Part shown: positions 1 through 6,079 of the stretch, in pieces
How the letters are laid out: every line of letters begins with the position of its first letter
How positions within the stretch are numbered: position 1 is the first letter of the stretch
Source: Bacillota bacterium
GTDB taxonomy: Bacteria > Bacillota > Clostridia > Acetivibrionales > DSM-1351
DNA: 7,999 nucleotides
Direction: 5' to 3'
Assembly: GCA_023397905.1 (NCBI GenBank)
Contig: JAEWSZ010000052.1
Location: forward strand, 1 to 7,999
Translations under genes and position numbers: made by a program
Notes under the pieces: generated by a model
What the model was told of the DNA's origin: nothing
Seen by the model: only the letters and a program-made list of their open reading frames with translations
The model's database searches: none

Positions 1-1
1 G

Positions 2-1087
2 TATATAACACTGGTTAAGAGCAGACTGGCCTCAGGGGAAGTGCCGGATGTGCTGGACTACAATTTTCCCACACAGAACACCAGCGATCTGGGCGCCAGC
101 AAGAATATGGAGGACCTGAGCAATGAACCGTGGGTAGCCAGGCTCAATAATGCCAAGCTGGTGAAAGATCCCGACGACGGCAAGATATATGCACTTCCCA
201 GGGAGTCCTCAACGTTTTTCGGCGCCTGCTACTACAATAAAAAGGTTCTGAGCAGCGTAGGCATAGAAAATCCGCAGCCGAAGACCTATGATGAATTCCT
301 TCAGATTCTGGAAACCATCAAGACAAAGGGCAACGGGGTGGTGCCGTTCTACGCCAGCAACAAGGACAACTGGACAACCCAGATATTCATGACCCTTGGC
401 GTGCCCATAGCGCTCTATCCCAATGACAAGTCCACCTGGGACAAACTCCTTGCAAATCAAATGAAGTGGTCGGATATTCCTGAATTCAAGGAAATACTCA
501 ATGACTATCTGGACCTGTACAAGAAAGGGTATGTCAACAAGGACAATCTTTCGGCGACATATGATATGGCAAAGGAAGCCGTCGCCACAGGAAAGGCGGC
601 CATGATACTCAACGGAGAGTGGGCGGCCACGGATATTATGGCAAAATGGCCGGATACTGAGCTGGGAGCTTTTATCATTCCCTTTAAGGATAAACTGATG
701 ATAGGCACAGGAGCTTATGTCCAGGGCGTATTTGTCCCTAAAAACGGAAAACAGGTGGAAAATGCAAAGAAGTTCCTGGACCTGTGGTCACAGCCGGAAT
801 ATCAGAACATGTTCTGGGCTAAAAATCCGGGGTTCCCGGGCTTCAAGGATGTGGAGGGCGGTACGGTGCTGCCTTTCGTAAAAGCTCTTGTGGACAATTA
901 CATTACCACAGGCAACTACTGCTATCAGATCAACGATCCCATGGGAGCGGCCAGCGGAAGCTTCAACGATCTATGGAATTATTATATAGAAATGACTACG
1001 GGAAACTCCACACCTGAACAGGTTCTCGAAAAGTATGACAGGAAATATACCGATTTTATGAAGCAAAAAAACCAACCCGGATTTTAG
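2..1087 (+). CDS. Extracellular sugar-binding protein of an ABC importer, 5' end cut off by window
   Basis: This is the ligand-capturing lipoprotein component of a carbohydrate ABC importer, acting on the outer face of the membrane. The frame is open from base 2, and the first residues (YITLVKSRLASGEVPDVLDY) match the region early in the mature protein of the family 1 / SBP_bac_8 type, so the signal peptide and roughly the first fifth of the protein lie outside the window. About 361 residues are visible. Family features include the GKAAMILNGEWAA segment (about nt 590-628), the QPEYQNMFW segment near nt 792-818, and many Trp, Tyr and Phe residues of the kind that stack on sugars. A GTG at 41 is internal, not the start. 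Two permeases and a fucosidase follow on the same strand, so a fucosylated oligosaccharide is the likely ligand; that is inference from context. The substrate cannot be read from the sequence. Confidence 0.93.
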   Translation, partial: YITLVKSRLASGEVPDVLDYNFPTQNTSDLGASKNMEDLSNEPWVARLNNAKLVKDPDDGKIYALPRESSTFFGACYYNKKVLSSVGIENPQPKTYDEFLQILETIKTKGNGVVPFYASNKDNWTTQIFMTLGVPIALYPNDKSTWDKLLANQMKWSDIPEFKEILNDYLDLYKKGYVNKDNLSATYDMAKEAVATGKAAMILNGEWAATDIMAKWPDTELGAFIIPFKDKLMIGTGAYVQGVFVPKNGKQVENAKKFLDLWSQPEYQNMFWAKNPGFPGFKDVEGGTVLPFVKALVDNYITTGNYCYQINDPMGAASGSFNDLWNYYIEMTTGNSTPEQVLEKYDRKYTDFMKQKNQPGF

Positions 1088-1148
1088 CATACGGTTTTAA
1101 ACAGCAAAAGGTTTAATCAAAGTTGTACAGGCGGCGGTTATTTTTATG

Positions 1149-1181
1149 GAGCAGGTCTTGCGTTGATGACAGGACCTGCTC
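1149..1181 (+). promoter_or_regulatory. Intercistronic stem-loop between binding protein and permease genes
   Basis: GAGCAGGTC (1149-1157) is perfectly complementary to GACCTGCTC (1173-1181), with a 15-nt loop. No run of T follows, so it is not a classical terminator. Hairpins at this place in sugar-importer operons often protect the abundant binding-protein mRNA and lower permease expression; that role is inferred here. Confidence 0.55.
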
Positions 1182-1193
1182 TCTAAAAGAGAG
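1179..1193 (+). promoter_or_regulatory. Alternative small hairpin covering the permease Shine-Dalgarno
   Basis: CTCTCT (1179-1184) can pair with AGAGAG (1188-1193) across a three-base AAA loop. The right arm is part of the AGAGAGGAG ribosome-binding site for the ATG at 1201. The left arm shares bases 1179-1181 with the larger hairpin at 1149-1181, so the two cannot form fully together. The loop is tight and stability was not calculated. Confidence 0.35.
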
Positions 1194-1200
1194 GAGCATT

Positions 1201-2076
1201 ATGAAGGTAAAGAATATTCTGTACCCGAAATATTTAACATTTCCGGCACTTTTTATATTTGGTCTGTTTTTTGTTATACCTGTTCTGACGGCCTTTATTC
1301 TGAGCTTTTATGACTGGAATATCGACAGGCTGCTGACGCCGAAGTTTATTGGAATAGATAATTTTAAGTACATTTTCAGCGACGAGTATTTTTTACTCTC
1401 TTCAAGAAATACCCTGGTCTATGCTGTGGTCACTTCAACCGTAAAAATCCTGCTGGGGCTCATGCTTGCCATTGTCCTGAATATGAAGCTCAAAAGCAGA
1501 AATGTCTTAAGGACTCTGTTTTATCTTCCGGCGGCGCTTAGTTATATCGTGGTGGGCCTGGTTTTTTCCTCCATATTCAGAATGGACGGAATGTTTAACA
1601 CCATATTGGGGAATATAGGCCTGGCAAGCCTGCAGATGGACTGGCTCGGAAACAGCAAAACGGCTTTGTACACCGCCTGTGTTGCGGAGATATGGAAATG
1701 GAGCGGTTTTACAATGGCAATATTCCTGGCGGGCCTTCAGAGCATATCGGAAGACTATTACGAATCTGCAAGGATAGACGGGGCCACGGCTTTCCAGCAA
1801 TTTGCAAAAATAACACTGCCCATGTTGAGGCCTGCGATCAGCGTCAATGTGACTATAGCGGTCATAGGGGGACTCAAGGTTTTCGATTCCGTGTTTGTTA
1901 TGACAGGAGGAGGCCCGGGCTTTGCCTCGCAGGTGCTGAATACATATGTTTATAAAGCCTTCGGAGAGGGCTCCCTGGGACGGTCTTCGGCCATGGGCAT
2001 AATGCTGTTTTTTGCCGTATTTGTTATTTCCAGCATCAGCAATAACTTATCCAGAAGAGGGGGGTATGAGGTATGA
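1201..2076 (+). CDS. Sugar ABC transporter permease, MalF/UgpA-like
   Basis: This is one of two inner-membrane subunits forming the translocation channel of the sugar importer. The product is 291 residues, normal for the short MalF-like class. Hydrophobic stretches lie at about residues 12-34, 70-95, 105-126, 157-180, 215-235 and 263-281, consistent with six membrane segments. The cytoplasmic EAA loop that docks the ATPase is clear at residues 188-210 (ESARIDGATAFQQFAKITLP), and the family GGGPG motif is at 236-240. The ATG at 1201 is chosen because AGAGAGGAG lies just upstream and the protein begins at the usual place before the first helix; an in-frame TTG at 1123 would add 26 residues unlike the family. 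The stop overlaps the next start as ATGA (2073-2076), which suggests translational coupling. Confidence 0.96.
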   Translation: MKVKNILYPKYLTFPALFIFGLFFVIPVLTAFILSFYDWNIDRLLTPKFIGIDNFKYIFSDEYFLLSSRNTLVYAVVTSTVKILLGLMLAIVLNMKLKSRNVLRTLFYLPAALSYIVVGLVFSSIFRMDGMFNTILGNIGLASLQMDWLGNSKTALYTACVAEIWKWSGFTMAIFLAGLQSISEDYYESARIDGATAFQQFAKITLPMLRPAISVNVTIAVIGGLKVFDSVFVMTGGGPGFASQVLNTYVYKAFGEGSLGRSSAMGIMLFFAVFVISSISNNLSRRGGYEV

Positions 2077-2903
2077 GCTATGCCACAGCACAAAAATTAC
2101 GGAGGATTGCGGCCGGGGTCCTTATGTGGATCATAGCCCTTATTGTAATAATACCTTTATGCATTATTATTTTCGGCTCGTTGAAATCGGCGCCGGAAGC
2201 CGCCAGATTTAATGCTGTGCCGCCACTGGAATGGCATTTTGAAAACTATATATATGTGATTCAGAACGGCGGCATTATCACAGCCGCGAAAAACAGTATA
2301 CTGATCACGGTTACCTCCATAGTGGTTATTATTATTGTCTCGGTTATGAGCTCTTTTATAATAGCAAGGCGGAGCGGCAAATATTCATCGGCGGCTTATA
2401 ATATTTTTCTTATGGGAATGATAGCGCCGCTGCAGCTTATAACAACCTTCGGGCTTTTAAAGGTACTGCACCTGATGGGGACGTATACAGGGGTTATACT
2501 TATTTTCAGCGCTACCCAGATACCCTGGGCAGTATTCATGCTGACAAGCTTTGTAAAAACCATACCCAGGGAAATAGACGAGGCGGCCTTTATGGATGGC
2601 TGCGGCGCTGTGAGGATGATTTTTGTCATTATCATACCTCTCCTGAAACCTGTTATAGCCACAATCACCGTAGTGCTTTCCATGTCTGTGTGGAATGACC
2701 TGCTGATTCCGCTGTTTTTCCTGAATTCCTCCAAAAAGTGGACAATGTCTCTTACGGTCTATAACTTCTTTGGACAGTATTTCAGCAACTGGAATTACGT
2801 ATTTGCGGATATGGTGCTCACTGCGGCGCCTGTTGTGGCTCTTTACCTGTTTTTTCAGAAGTATGTGGTAGCAGGCATGACTTCCGGAGCGGTGAAGGGA
2901 TAA
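2073..2903 (+). CDS. Sugar ABC transporter permease, MalG/UgpE-like
   Basis: This is the second channel subunit of the importer, 276 residues, with hydrophobic segments at about residues 13-35, 73-97, 108-130, 138-160, 183-205 and 245-262. The EAA loop is at residues 168-191 (EIDEAAFMDGCGAVRMIFVI and the following PLL), with the conserved E170, A171, A172 and D175-G176. The C-terminus (FQKYVVAGMTSGAVKG) is the classic ending of MalG-type permeases and shows the gene is complete. The start overlaps the previous stop by four bases, and a G-rich Shine-Dalgarno (about 2055-2064) lies inside the upstream gene. No ATP-binding subunit gene is present here. Many Firmicute sugar importers use a shared MsmX-type ATPase encoded elsewhere, and that is the likely arrangement, though a gene outside the window cannot be excluded. 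Confidence 0.96.
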   Translation: MSYATAQKLRRIAAGVLMWIIALIVIIPLCIIIFGSLKSAPEAARFNAVPPLEWHFENYIYVIQNGGIITAAKNSILITVTSIVVIIIVSVMSSFIIARRSGKYSSAAYNIFLMGMIAPLQLITTFGLLKVLHLMGTYTGVILIFSATQIPWAVFMLTSFVKTIPREIDEAAFMDGCGAVRMIFVIIIPLLKPVIATITVVLSMSVWNDLLIPLFFLNSSKKWTMSLTVYNFFGQYFSNWNYVFADMVLTAAPVVALYLFFQKYVVAGMTSGAVKG

Positions 2904-2910
2904 GCGCCCG

Positions 2911-2926
2911 CCGGCCCGGTTGCCGG
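2911..2926 (+). promoter_or_regulatory. Small GC-rich hairpin between permease and fucosidase genes
   Basis: CCGGC (2911-2915) pairs with GCCGG (2922-2926) around a six-base loop, just after the permease stop. There is no T-run after it, so full termination is unlikely. It may mark an mRNA processing or stability point. The stem is short and could be incidental. Confidence 0.35.
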
Positions 2927-2971
2927 TTAATGTATGTATACCGTAAATAATTGGTTTTGGAGGGATGTAGC

Positions 2972-4210
2972 TTGGCTTTACCAGTGCCGTCTGAGAGAGT
3001 AAAAAAGTTTGAAAGCATGGGCTTCGGCATGTTCATACACTATGGCCTGTATTCGCAGCTGGATGGGGGCGAATGGGCCATGCACATGAAAAATATACCG
3101 CCCCGGGAATATGCAAAGCTAAAGGATAATTTTACCGCTGAAGCTTTTGATGCGGAAAAAATAGTGCTGCTGGCCAAAAGTGCCGGAATGAAATATATCA
3201 CAATGGGAACGCGCCATCACGAAGGATTTTCCCTCTATGACACAAAAGATTTGTCCGGTTACAATTCCGTAAACAGTCCCGCAAAAAGGGACCTGGTGGC
3301 CGAATTCGTAAAAGCATGCGGGAAACACGGCATTTCTCCGTTTCTATACCATACGACACTGGACTGGTATCAGGAGATGTACAAAACTGATTTTGATAAA
3401 TATCTGGAGTATCTGAGAAGGTCCGTGGAGCTTCTTTGCACCAACTACGGGAGCATCGGCGGCCTGTGGTTTGACGGGAACTGGGACCGGTCGGACGGGG
3501 ATTGGAAGCTGGATGAATTGTACGGGACCATAAGAAGGTATCAGCCTGAGGCCATTATTGTGAACAACACCGGACTTGAGGCGAGAGGCCGGCTTTCGCA
3601 TCCCGAGATCGACAGTGTCACCTTTGAACAGGGCAGGCCCGAACCGTTGAACAGGGAAGGCATGGAGAAATATGTCACCGGGGAAATGTGCCAGACTATG
3701 AACGACAACTGGGGAATAAGCATGAGCGACTTAAAGTATAAATCTCCCGCGGAGCTGATCGAAAATCTTTGCGCCTGCCGCAAAGCGGGAGCAAATTACC
3801 TGCTGAATGTGGGGCCCACAGCCGGAGGAGCCATACTGGAGATTCAAAAGGAGATCATCAGAATTCTGGGAAAATGGATGAGCATTAACGGCAGGGCAAT
3901 ATACGAGGGAAGACCATGCGCCGTCAAGGGAAGGCATGAGGATTTTGCGCTGGAAAGCGGCGATGGCAGGATATACCTTTTCATTCATAAGCTTCATGTG
4001 CAGGGGCACCCAAATGTCACCCTGGGGACGGATATATACGGGACCAGAGAATTTTGCAGGGTCAATAGAGACGTTGCAAATATACGCTGGCTGGATAACG
4101 GTGAGGAGCTGAGATATACACATGATAAGGAATCTGGCATATTAAGGCTCGAGGCCACAGGATATCCCTACGGCAAAAACCTGGTGGTGAGGGTGGCGGA
4201 GGTTTTGTAG
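2972..4210 (+). CDS. Intracellular alpha-L-fucosidase, glycoside hydrolase family 29
   Basis: The enzyme removes terminal alpha-L-fucose from oligosaccharides by the retaining mechanism of GH29. Family landmarks appear in order over 412 residues: FIHYGLYS (21-28), the sugar-binding His pair in GTRHHEGFSLYD (79-90), KRDLVAEF (105-112), the nucleophile motif LWFDG with Asp168, GEMCQTMNDNWG (237-248), and LLNVGPTAGG (277-286). Glu219 (in TFEQGRP) is the best acid/base candidate by remembered alignment; this residue varies in GH29. A short beta-rich tail follows from about residue 315. There is no signal peptide, so the enzyme should act in the cytoplasm on imported substrate, in keeping with the importer genes just upstream. 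The TTG at 2972 is chosen because GGAGGG (2959-2964) sits 7 bases before it; a TTG at 2951 lacks such a site. Linkage preference is not readable. Confidence 0.93.
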   Translation: MALPVPSERVKKFESMGFGMFIHYGLYSQLDGGEWAMHMKNIPPREYAKLKDNFTAEAFDAEKIVLLAKSAGMKYITMGTRHHEGFSLYDTKDLSGYNSVNSPAKRDLVAEFVKACGKHGISPFLYHTTLDWYQEMYKTDFDKYLEYLRRSVELLCTNYGSIGGLWFDGNWDRSDGDWKLDELYGTIRRYQPEAIIVNNTGLEARGRLSHPEIDSVTFEQGRPEPLNREGMEKYVTGEMCQTMNDNWGISMSDLKYKSPAELIENLCACRKAGANYLLNVGPTAGGAILEIQKEIIRILGKWMSINGRAIYEGRPCAVKGRHEDFALESGDGRIYLFIHKLHVQGHPNVTLGTDIYGTREFCRVNRDVANIRWLDNGEELRYTHDKESGILRLEATGYPYGKNLVVRVAEVL

Positions 4211-4242
4211 AAACCGGATAAGGATAAGGGCTATTTAACATA

Positions 4243-4286
4243 GGCACTGCCTGCCTTCTTTAAAGCACGAGGCGTAAGGTAGTGCC
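4243..4286. terminator. Stem-loop after the fucosidase operon, weak terminator candidate
   Basis: GGCACTGCCT (4243-4252) pairs over ten bases, one of them G-U, with AGGTAGTGCC (4277-4286). GCCT (4253-4256) and AGGC (4270-4273) can extend the stem across a three-base bulge. It lies 33 bases after the fucosidase stop, where the operon should end. It lacks a T-tract on the + strand, so an intrinsic terminator is not proven. It overlaps the end of the kinase remnant on the other strand. Confidence 0.4.
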
Positions 4287-4394
4287 GCTTACCGCCGTAA
4301 TGCCGCCATTATGCAGCTTTACAATTTGCCTGACCGTTGCAAGTCCAGGACCGCTGCCGGATGAACGCCACGAATCCACCCGATGAACAATCAT
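4260..4394 (-). pseudogene. C-terminal remnant of a sensor histidine kinase (HATPase domain)
   Basis: The - strand encodes 44 codons. Residues 5-24 read RVDSWRSSGSGPGLATVRQI, followed by VKLHNGGITAV and GTTLRLVL. This is the order of the C-terminal ATP-binding domain of sensor histidine kinases: the RVD-x-SR segment, the G2 box (usually GSGLGLAIV), the VxLHGG segment, and a final GTTF-type strand. Compared with the family consensus, several residues are missing between AVS and GTT, and the G2 box has Pro for Leu. Everything upstream (sensor, HisKA, N and G1 boxes) is absent: homology stops near 4390, an in-frame TAA precedes the ATG at 4394, and the tetR stop is eight bases away. I read it as the decayed tail of a deleted kinase gene, not a working gene. 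The family call rests on motif recognition only. Confidence 0.7.
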
Positions 4395-4402
4395 TTAATT
4401 TT

Positions 4403-5020
4403 TTATAACATTAAAAACTTAAAGATAGCTTCAACTCCAGCTTGTAATATGCGTCTTTTATCAAATACTTCCTCCTCGTTTAATACGATCCGATCAACTA
4501 TCGAAGTAATGAAATCATAAGTAATAATTGCAGTAGCCTCAAAATCATTAATTTTAAAATCATTTTTCCAAAGCAGAAAGTAATCAACAATGACCTGGCG
4601 TCTCTCTTCATTTTGCTTATCCATAATAGCTTTAACCTTGGGATTTGAATAATAGAGTGCTTTTAATTCCTTATTAAATTCCTTTGATTGTTCATGGATT
4701 CCAATAAGTCCTTCAATGAGTGTGTATAACCATTCTTCTTTCTCTATTTTACACATATTTACCGTGTTAATTGACTCGTCATACAATTTAGCAAATTGTT
4801 TATGATACCGGTCTAATATTTCATAAAAGATGGTATCCCTGTCTTCAAAGTAGGAATATAAGCTTGCAATATTAACCCCCGCAGTTTTTGCAATTTCATT
4901 GGTGGTTGTTTTATTATATCCTTTTTCACAAAATAGTTTAAGAGCAGCATCCAATATTTTCTCTTTCTTCTGGATACTTCTCGTCTGTTTTGGTTCACGT
5001 ATCTGTTTATTCATTTCCAT
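4403..5020 (-). CDS. TetR/AcrR-family transcriptional repressor
   Basis: This is a one-component DNA-binding regulator of 205 residues, a normal length. The N-terminal helix-turn-helix spans about residues 21-67 (KILDAALKLFCEKGYNKTTT, then NEIAKTAGVN with recognition helix IASLYSYFED), which is the TetR_N signature. The rest is a helical ligand-binding and dimerisation region without a recognisable ligand class. The start at 5020 is supported by AGGAG on the - strand (about 5028-5032), seven bases before the ATG; an ATG at 5074 would put coding sequence over the upstream palindrome and lacks as good a site. It is divergent from the BAAT-like hydrolase, and the 192-bp space holds two copies of one palindrome, so this protein very probably represses the hydrolase gene and possibly itself. 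The gene is visibly more AT-rich than the importer operon. Confidence 0.93.
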   Translation of the reverse strand: MEMNKQIREPKQTRSIQKKEKILDAALKLFCEKGYNKTTTNEIAKTAGVNIASLYSYFEDRDTIFYEILDRYHKQFAKLYDESINTVNMCKIEKEEWLYTLIEGLIGIHEQSKEFNKELKALYYSNPKVKAIMDKQNEERRQVIVDYFLLWKNDFKINDFEATAIITYDFITSIVDRIVLNEEEVFDKRRILQAGVEAIFKFLML

Positions 5021-5064
5021 ACAATTGCTCCTATTAATAATGTTGAGTGAATCCTGTTTTACAA

Positions 5065-5084
5065 ACATAAGCAATTACTTATGT
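5065..5084. promoter_or_regulatory. Palindromic operator, upstream copy (probable TetR site)
   Basis: ACATAAGCAATTACTTATGT is a 20-bp palindrome with one mismatched pair. It lies five bases before the -35 box of the hydrolase promoter and in the leader of the tetR gene. With the copy at 5121-5140 it gives the perfect consensus ACATAAGTAATTACTTATGT. Size and symmetry suit a TetR dimer; binding is inferred. Confidence 0.8.
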
Positions 5085-5089
5085 TTCTG

Positions 5090-5118
5090 TTGACATGTAA
5101 AATGGCTTTGGTTATAAT
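5090..5118 (+). promoter_or_regulatory. Consensus housekeeping promoter for the hydrolase gene
   Basis: TTGACA (5090-5095) and TATAAT (5113-5118) are separated by exactly 17 bp, a perfect match to the primary sigma-factor consensus. Transcription would begin near 5125, inside the downstream palindrome, leaving a leader of about 88 nt before the ATG at 5213. Such a strong promoter would be expected to need tight repression. Confidence 0.88.
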
Positions 5119-5120
5119 AA

Positions 5121-5140
5121 ATATAAGTAATTACTTATGT
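5121..5140. promoter_or_regulatory. Palindromic operator, downstream copy (probable TetR site)
   Basis: ATATAAGTAATTACTTATGT is a 20-bp palindrome with one mismatched pair, starting two bases after the -10 box and covering the expected transcription start. It is identical to the copy at 5065-5084 except at two positions. The centres are 56 bp apart, slightly over five helical turns, so two dimers could block RNA polymerase from both sides. Confidence 0.82.
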
Positions 5141-5212
5141 TATTATAATTGAAAATTAATTTGAATGCAACAGAATTTAATCTGCAGCAATAATTTAGAA
5201 AGGAAAAGGAAA

Positions 5213-5974
5213 ATGGAAATTAGAAATAATGAACTATATGCTGATTTTTATGAAAATGATGATAAACCTCTTTTGGTAGTAATCGGAGGAAGCTTGGCCG
5301 GTATCCCAACGGTTTCTGAGGATTTGTTAGAATACTTTAAAGCAAATTATAATGTTCTGATATTAGCTTATTTCGGAGTTGGAGATTTACCAGAAAAGTT
5401 AGAAAGAATCCCTTTGGAGTATTTTATTAATGCCATTGAATATTTTAAAAAGAAACTGAAACTTGGGGATGATAAGGTTATTATAATTGGTACTTCCAAA
5501 GGAGGAGAACTGGTATTATTATTAATATCGGAATACATCCAGCCACATACAGCTATTGCCTGCGTACCAAGCTGCTATGTATGGCAGGGAATACCGTACG
5601 GGTTAAGAAGTATTTTGTTTCCTAGATCCAGTTGGACATTTAATGGAAAAGATATTCCTTTTGTGAAATTTAGATACAATAGAAAAATAATAAATGACCT
5701 CAAAAAACAAGAGTACACATCTTGCCATGAAAAATCAATTCAATTAAATAAAAATAAGAACGCAATGATTAAGGTGGATAACTTTAAAGGAAATTTACTG
5801 CTGCTTTCGGCAGAAACAGACCATTTTTGGCCAAGTAAATCTATGTGTGAATTTATTGTAAAGAGCAATAGTCATCAAATGATACATAAGGTATTAGATC
5901 TCGAAGGGCACTATCTTTTACAATATGAGCTTTCCGGCAAGGAAATTATTAATTTTTTGAATCAGTCAAAATAG
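5213..5974 (+). CDS. Alpha/beta hydrolase, BAAT/acyl-CoA thioesterase C-terminal domain type
   Basis: This is a predicted serine hydrolase acting on an acyl thioester or ester; the true substrate is unknown. The 253-residue product matches the C-terminal catalytic domain of the bile acid-CoA:amino acid N-acyltransferase / acyl-CoA thioesterase family. Landmarks are FGVGDLPEKLERIPLEYF (54-71), the nucleophile elbow GTSKGGE with Ser95, VPSCYVWQGI (118-127), SSWTFNGKDIPFV (139-151), Asp203 in ETDHFWPS, and His233 in EGHYLL, giving a plausible Ser95-Asp203-His233 triad. The family's N-terminal Ig-like domain is absent. Serine rather than cysteine at the nucleophile resembles the thioesterases more than the acyltransferases. 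No signal peptide is seen, so it is probably cytoplasmic. The ATG at 5213 is chosen because AAAGG (5199-5203) lies upstream; an ATG at 5165 has no clear site. It is divergent from tetR, under an operator-flanked promoter, and AT-rich. Confidence 0.88.
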   Translation: MEIRNNELYADFYENDDKPLLVVIGGSLAGIPTVSEDLLEYFKANYNVLILAYFGVGDLPEKLERIPLEYFINAIEYFKKKLKLGDDKVIIIGTSKGGELVLLLISEYIQPHTAIACVPSCYVWQGIPYGLRSILFPRSSWTFNGKDIPFVKFRYNRKIINDLKKQEYTSCHEKSIQLNKNKNAMIKVDNFKGNLLLLSAETDHFWPSKSMCEFIVKSNSHQMIHKVLDLEGHYLLQYELSGKEIINFLNQSK

Positions 5975-5982
5975 TATTTATT

Positions 5983-6020
5983 AAGAGCACATAAAGCCCT
6001 GACAGGCTGAATGTGCTCTT
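5983..6020 (+). terminator. Stem-loop terminator after the hydrolase gene
   Basis: AAGAGCACAT (5983-5992) pairs perfectly over ten bases with ATGTGCTCTT (6011-6020), and an inner AGCC/GGCT stem (5995-5998 with 6005-6008) can extend it. It begins nine bases after the hydrolase stop. The tract after it (GCTTTCT) is only moderately T-rich. It could also help end transcripts from the HxlR gene arriving on the other strand. Confidence 0.7.
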
Positions 6021-6055
6021 GCTTTCTCCGCCTGACGTGCTATAAATTTCTCATT

Positions 6056-6079
6056 TTCCATGTAAATTATATCATGGAA
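6056..6079. other. Short perfect inverted repeat in the hydrolase-HxlR gap
   Basis: TTCCATG (6056-6062) is perfectly complementary to CATGGAA (6073-6079) around an AT-rich ten-base loop. It lies downstream of both convergent genes. It may be a weak terminator for the HxlR transcript, but no T-tract follows on the - strand. The remainder of the 201-bp gap contains no gene I can support. Confidence 0.35.

Noticed and set aside
1123..1200. In-frame TTG at 1123 as an earlier permease start
   Set aside because: It would place the 1149-1181 stem-loop and the AGAGAGGAG site inside coding sequence, and it adds 26 residues unlike MalF-type N-termini. The ATG at 1201 is well supported.
2396..2734. 112-codon - strand open frame opposite the second permease
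   Set aside because: It is the complement of transmembrane codons in a clear MalG-like gene, with no sign of independent function.
2920..2948. Possible promoter before the fucosidase gene (TTGCCG then GTAAAT)
   Set aside because: Both boxes match the consensus poorly; cotranscription with the permeases across a 68-bp gap is simpler.
2951..2971. TTG at 2951 as the fucosidase start
   Set aside because: The only strong Shine-Dalgarno (GGAGGG, 2959-2964) lies after it and is correctly spaced for the TTG at 2972.
3731..4123. 130-codon open frame antisense to the fucosidase gene
   Set aside because: It lies wholly opposite a strongly conserved GH29 gene, has no recognisable motif and no clear ribosome-binding site; it is a shadow frame.
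5021..5074. ATG at 5074 as the start of the TetR protein
   Set aside because: The 18 extra residues precede the usual TetR N-terminus, overlap the palindrome at 5065-5084, and lack a site as good as AGGAG before 5020.
5165..5212. ATG at 5165 as the hydrolase start
   Set aside because: No ribosome-binding site is seen before it; the 16 extra residues are not family-like, and the AAAGG before 5213 fits better.
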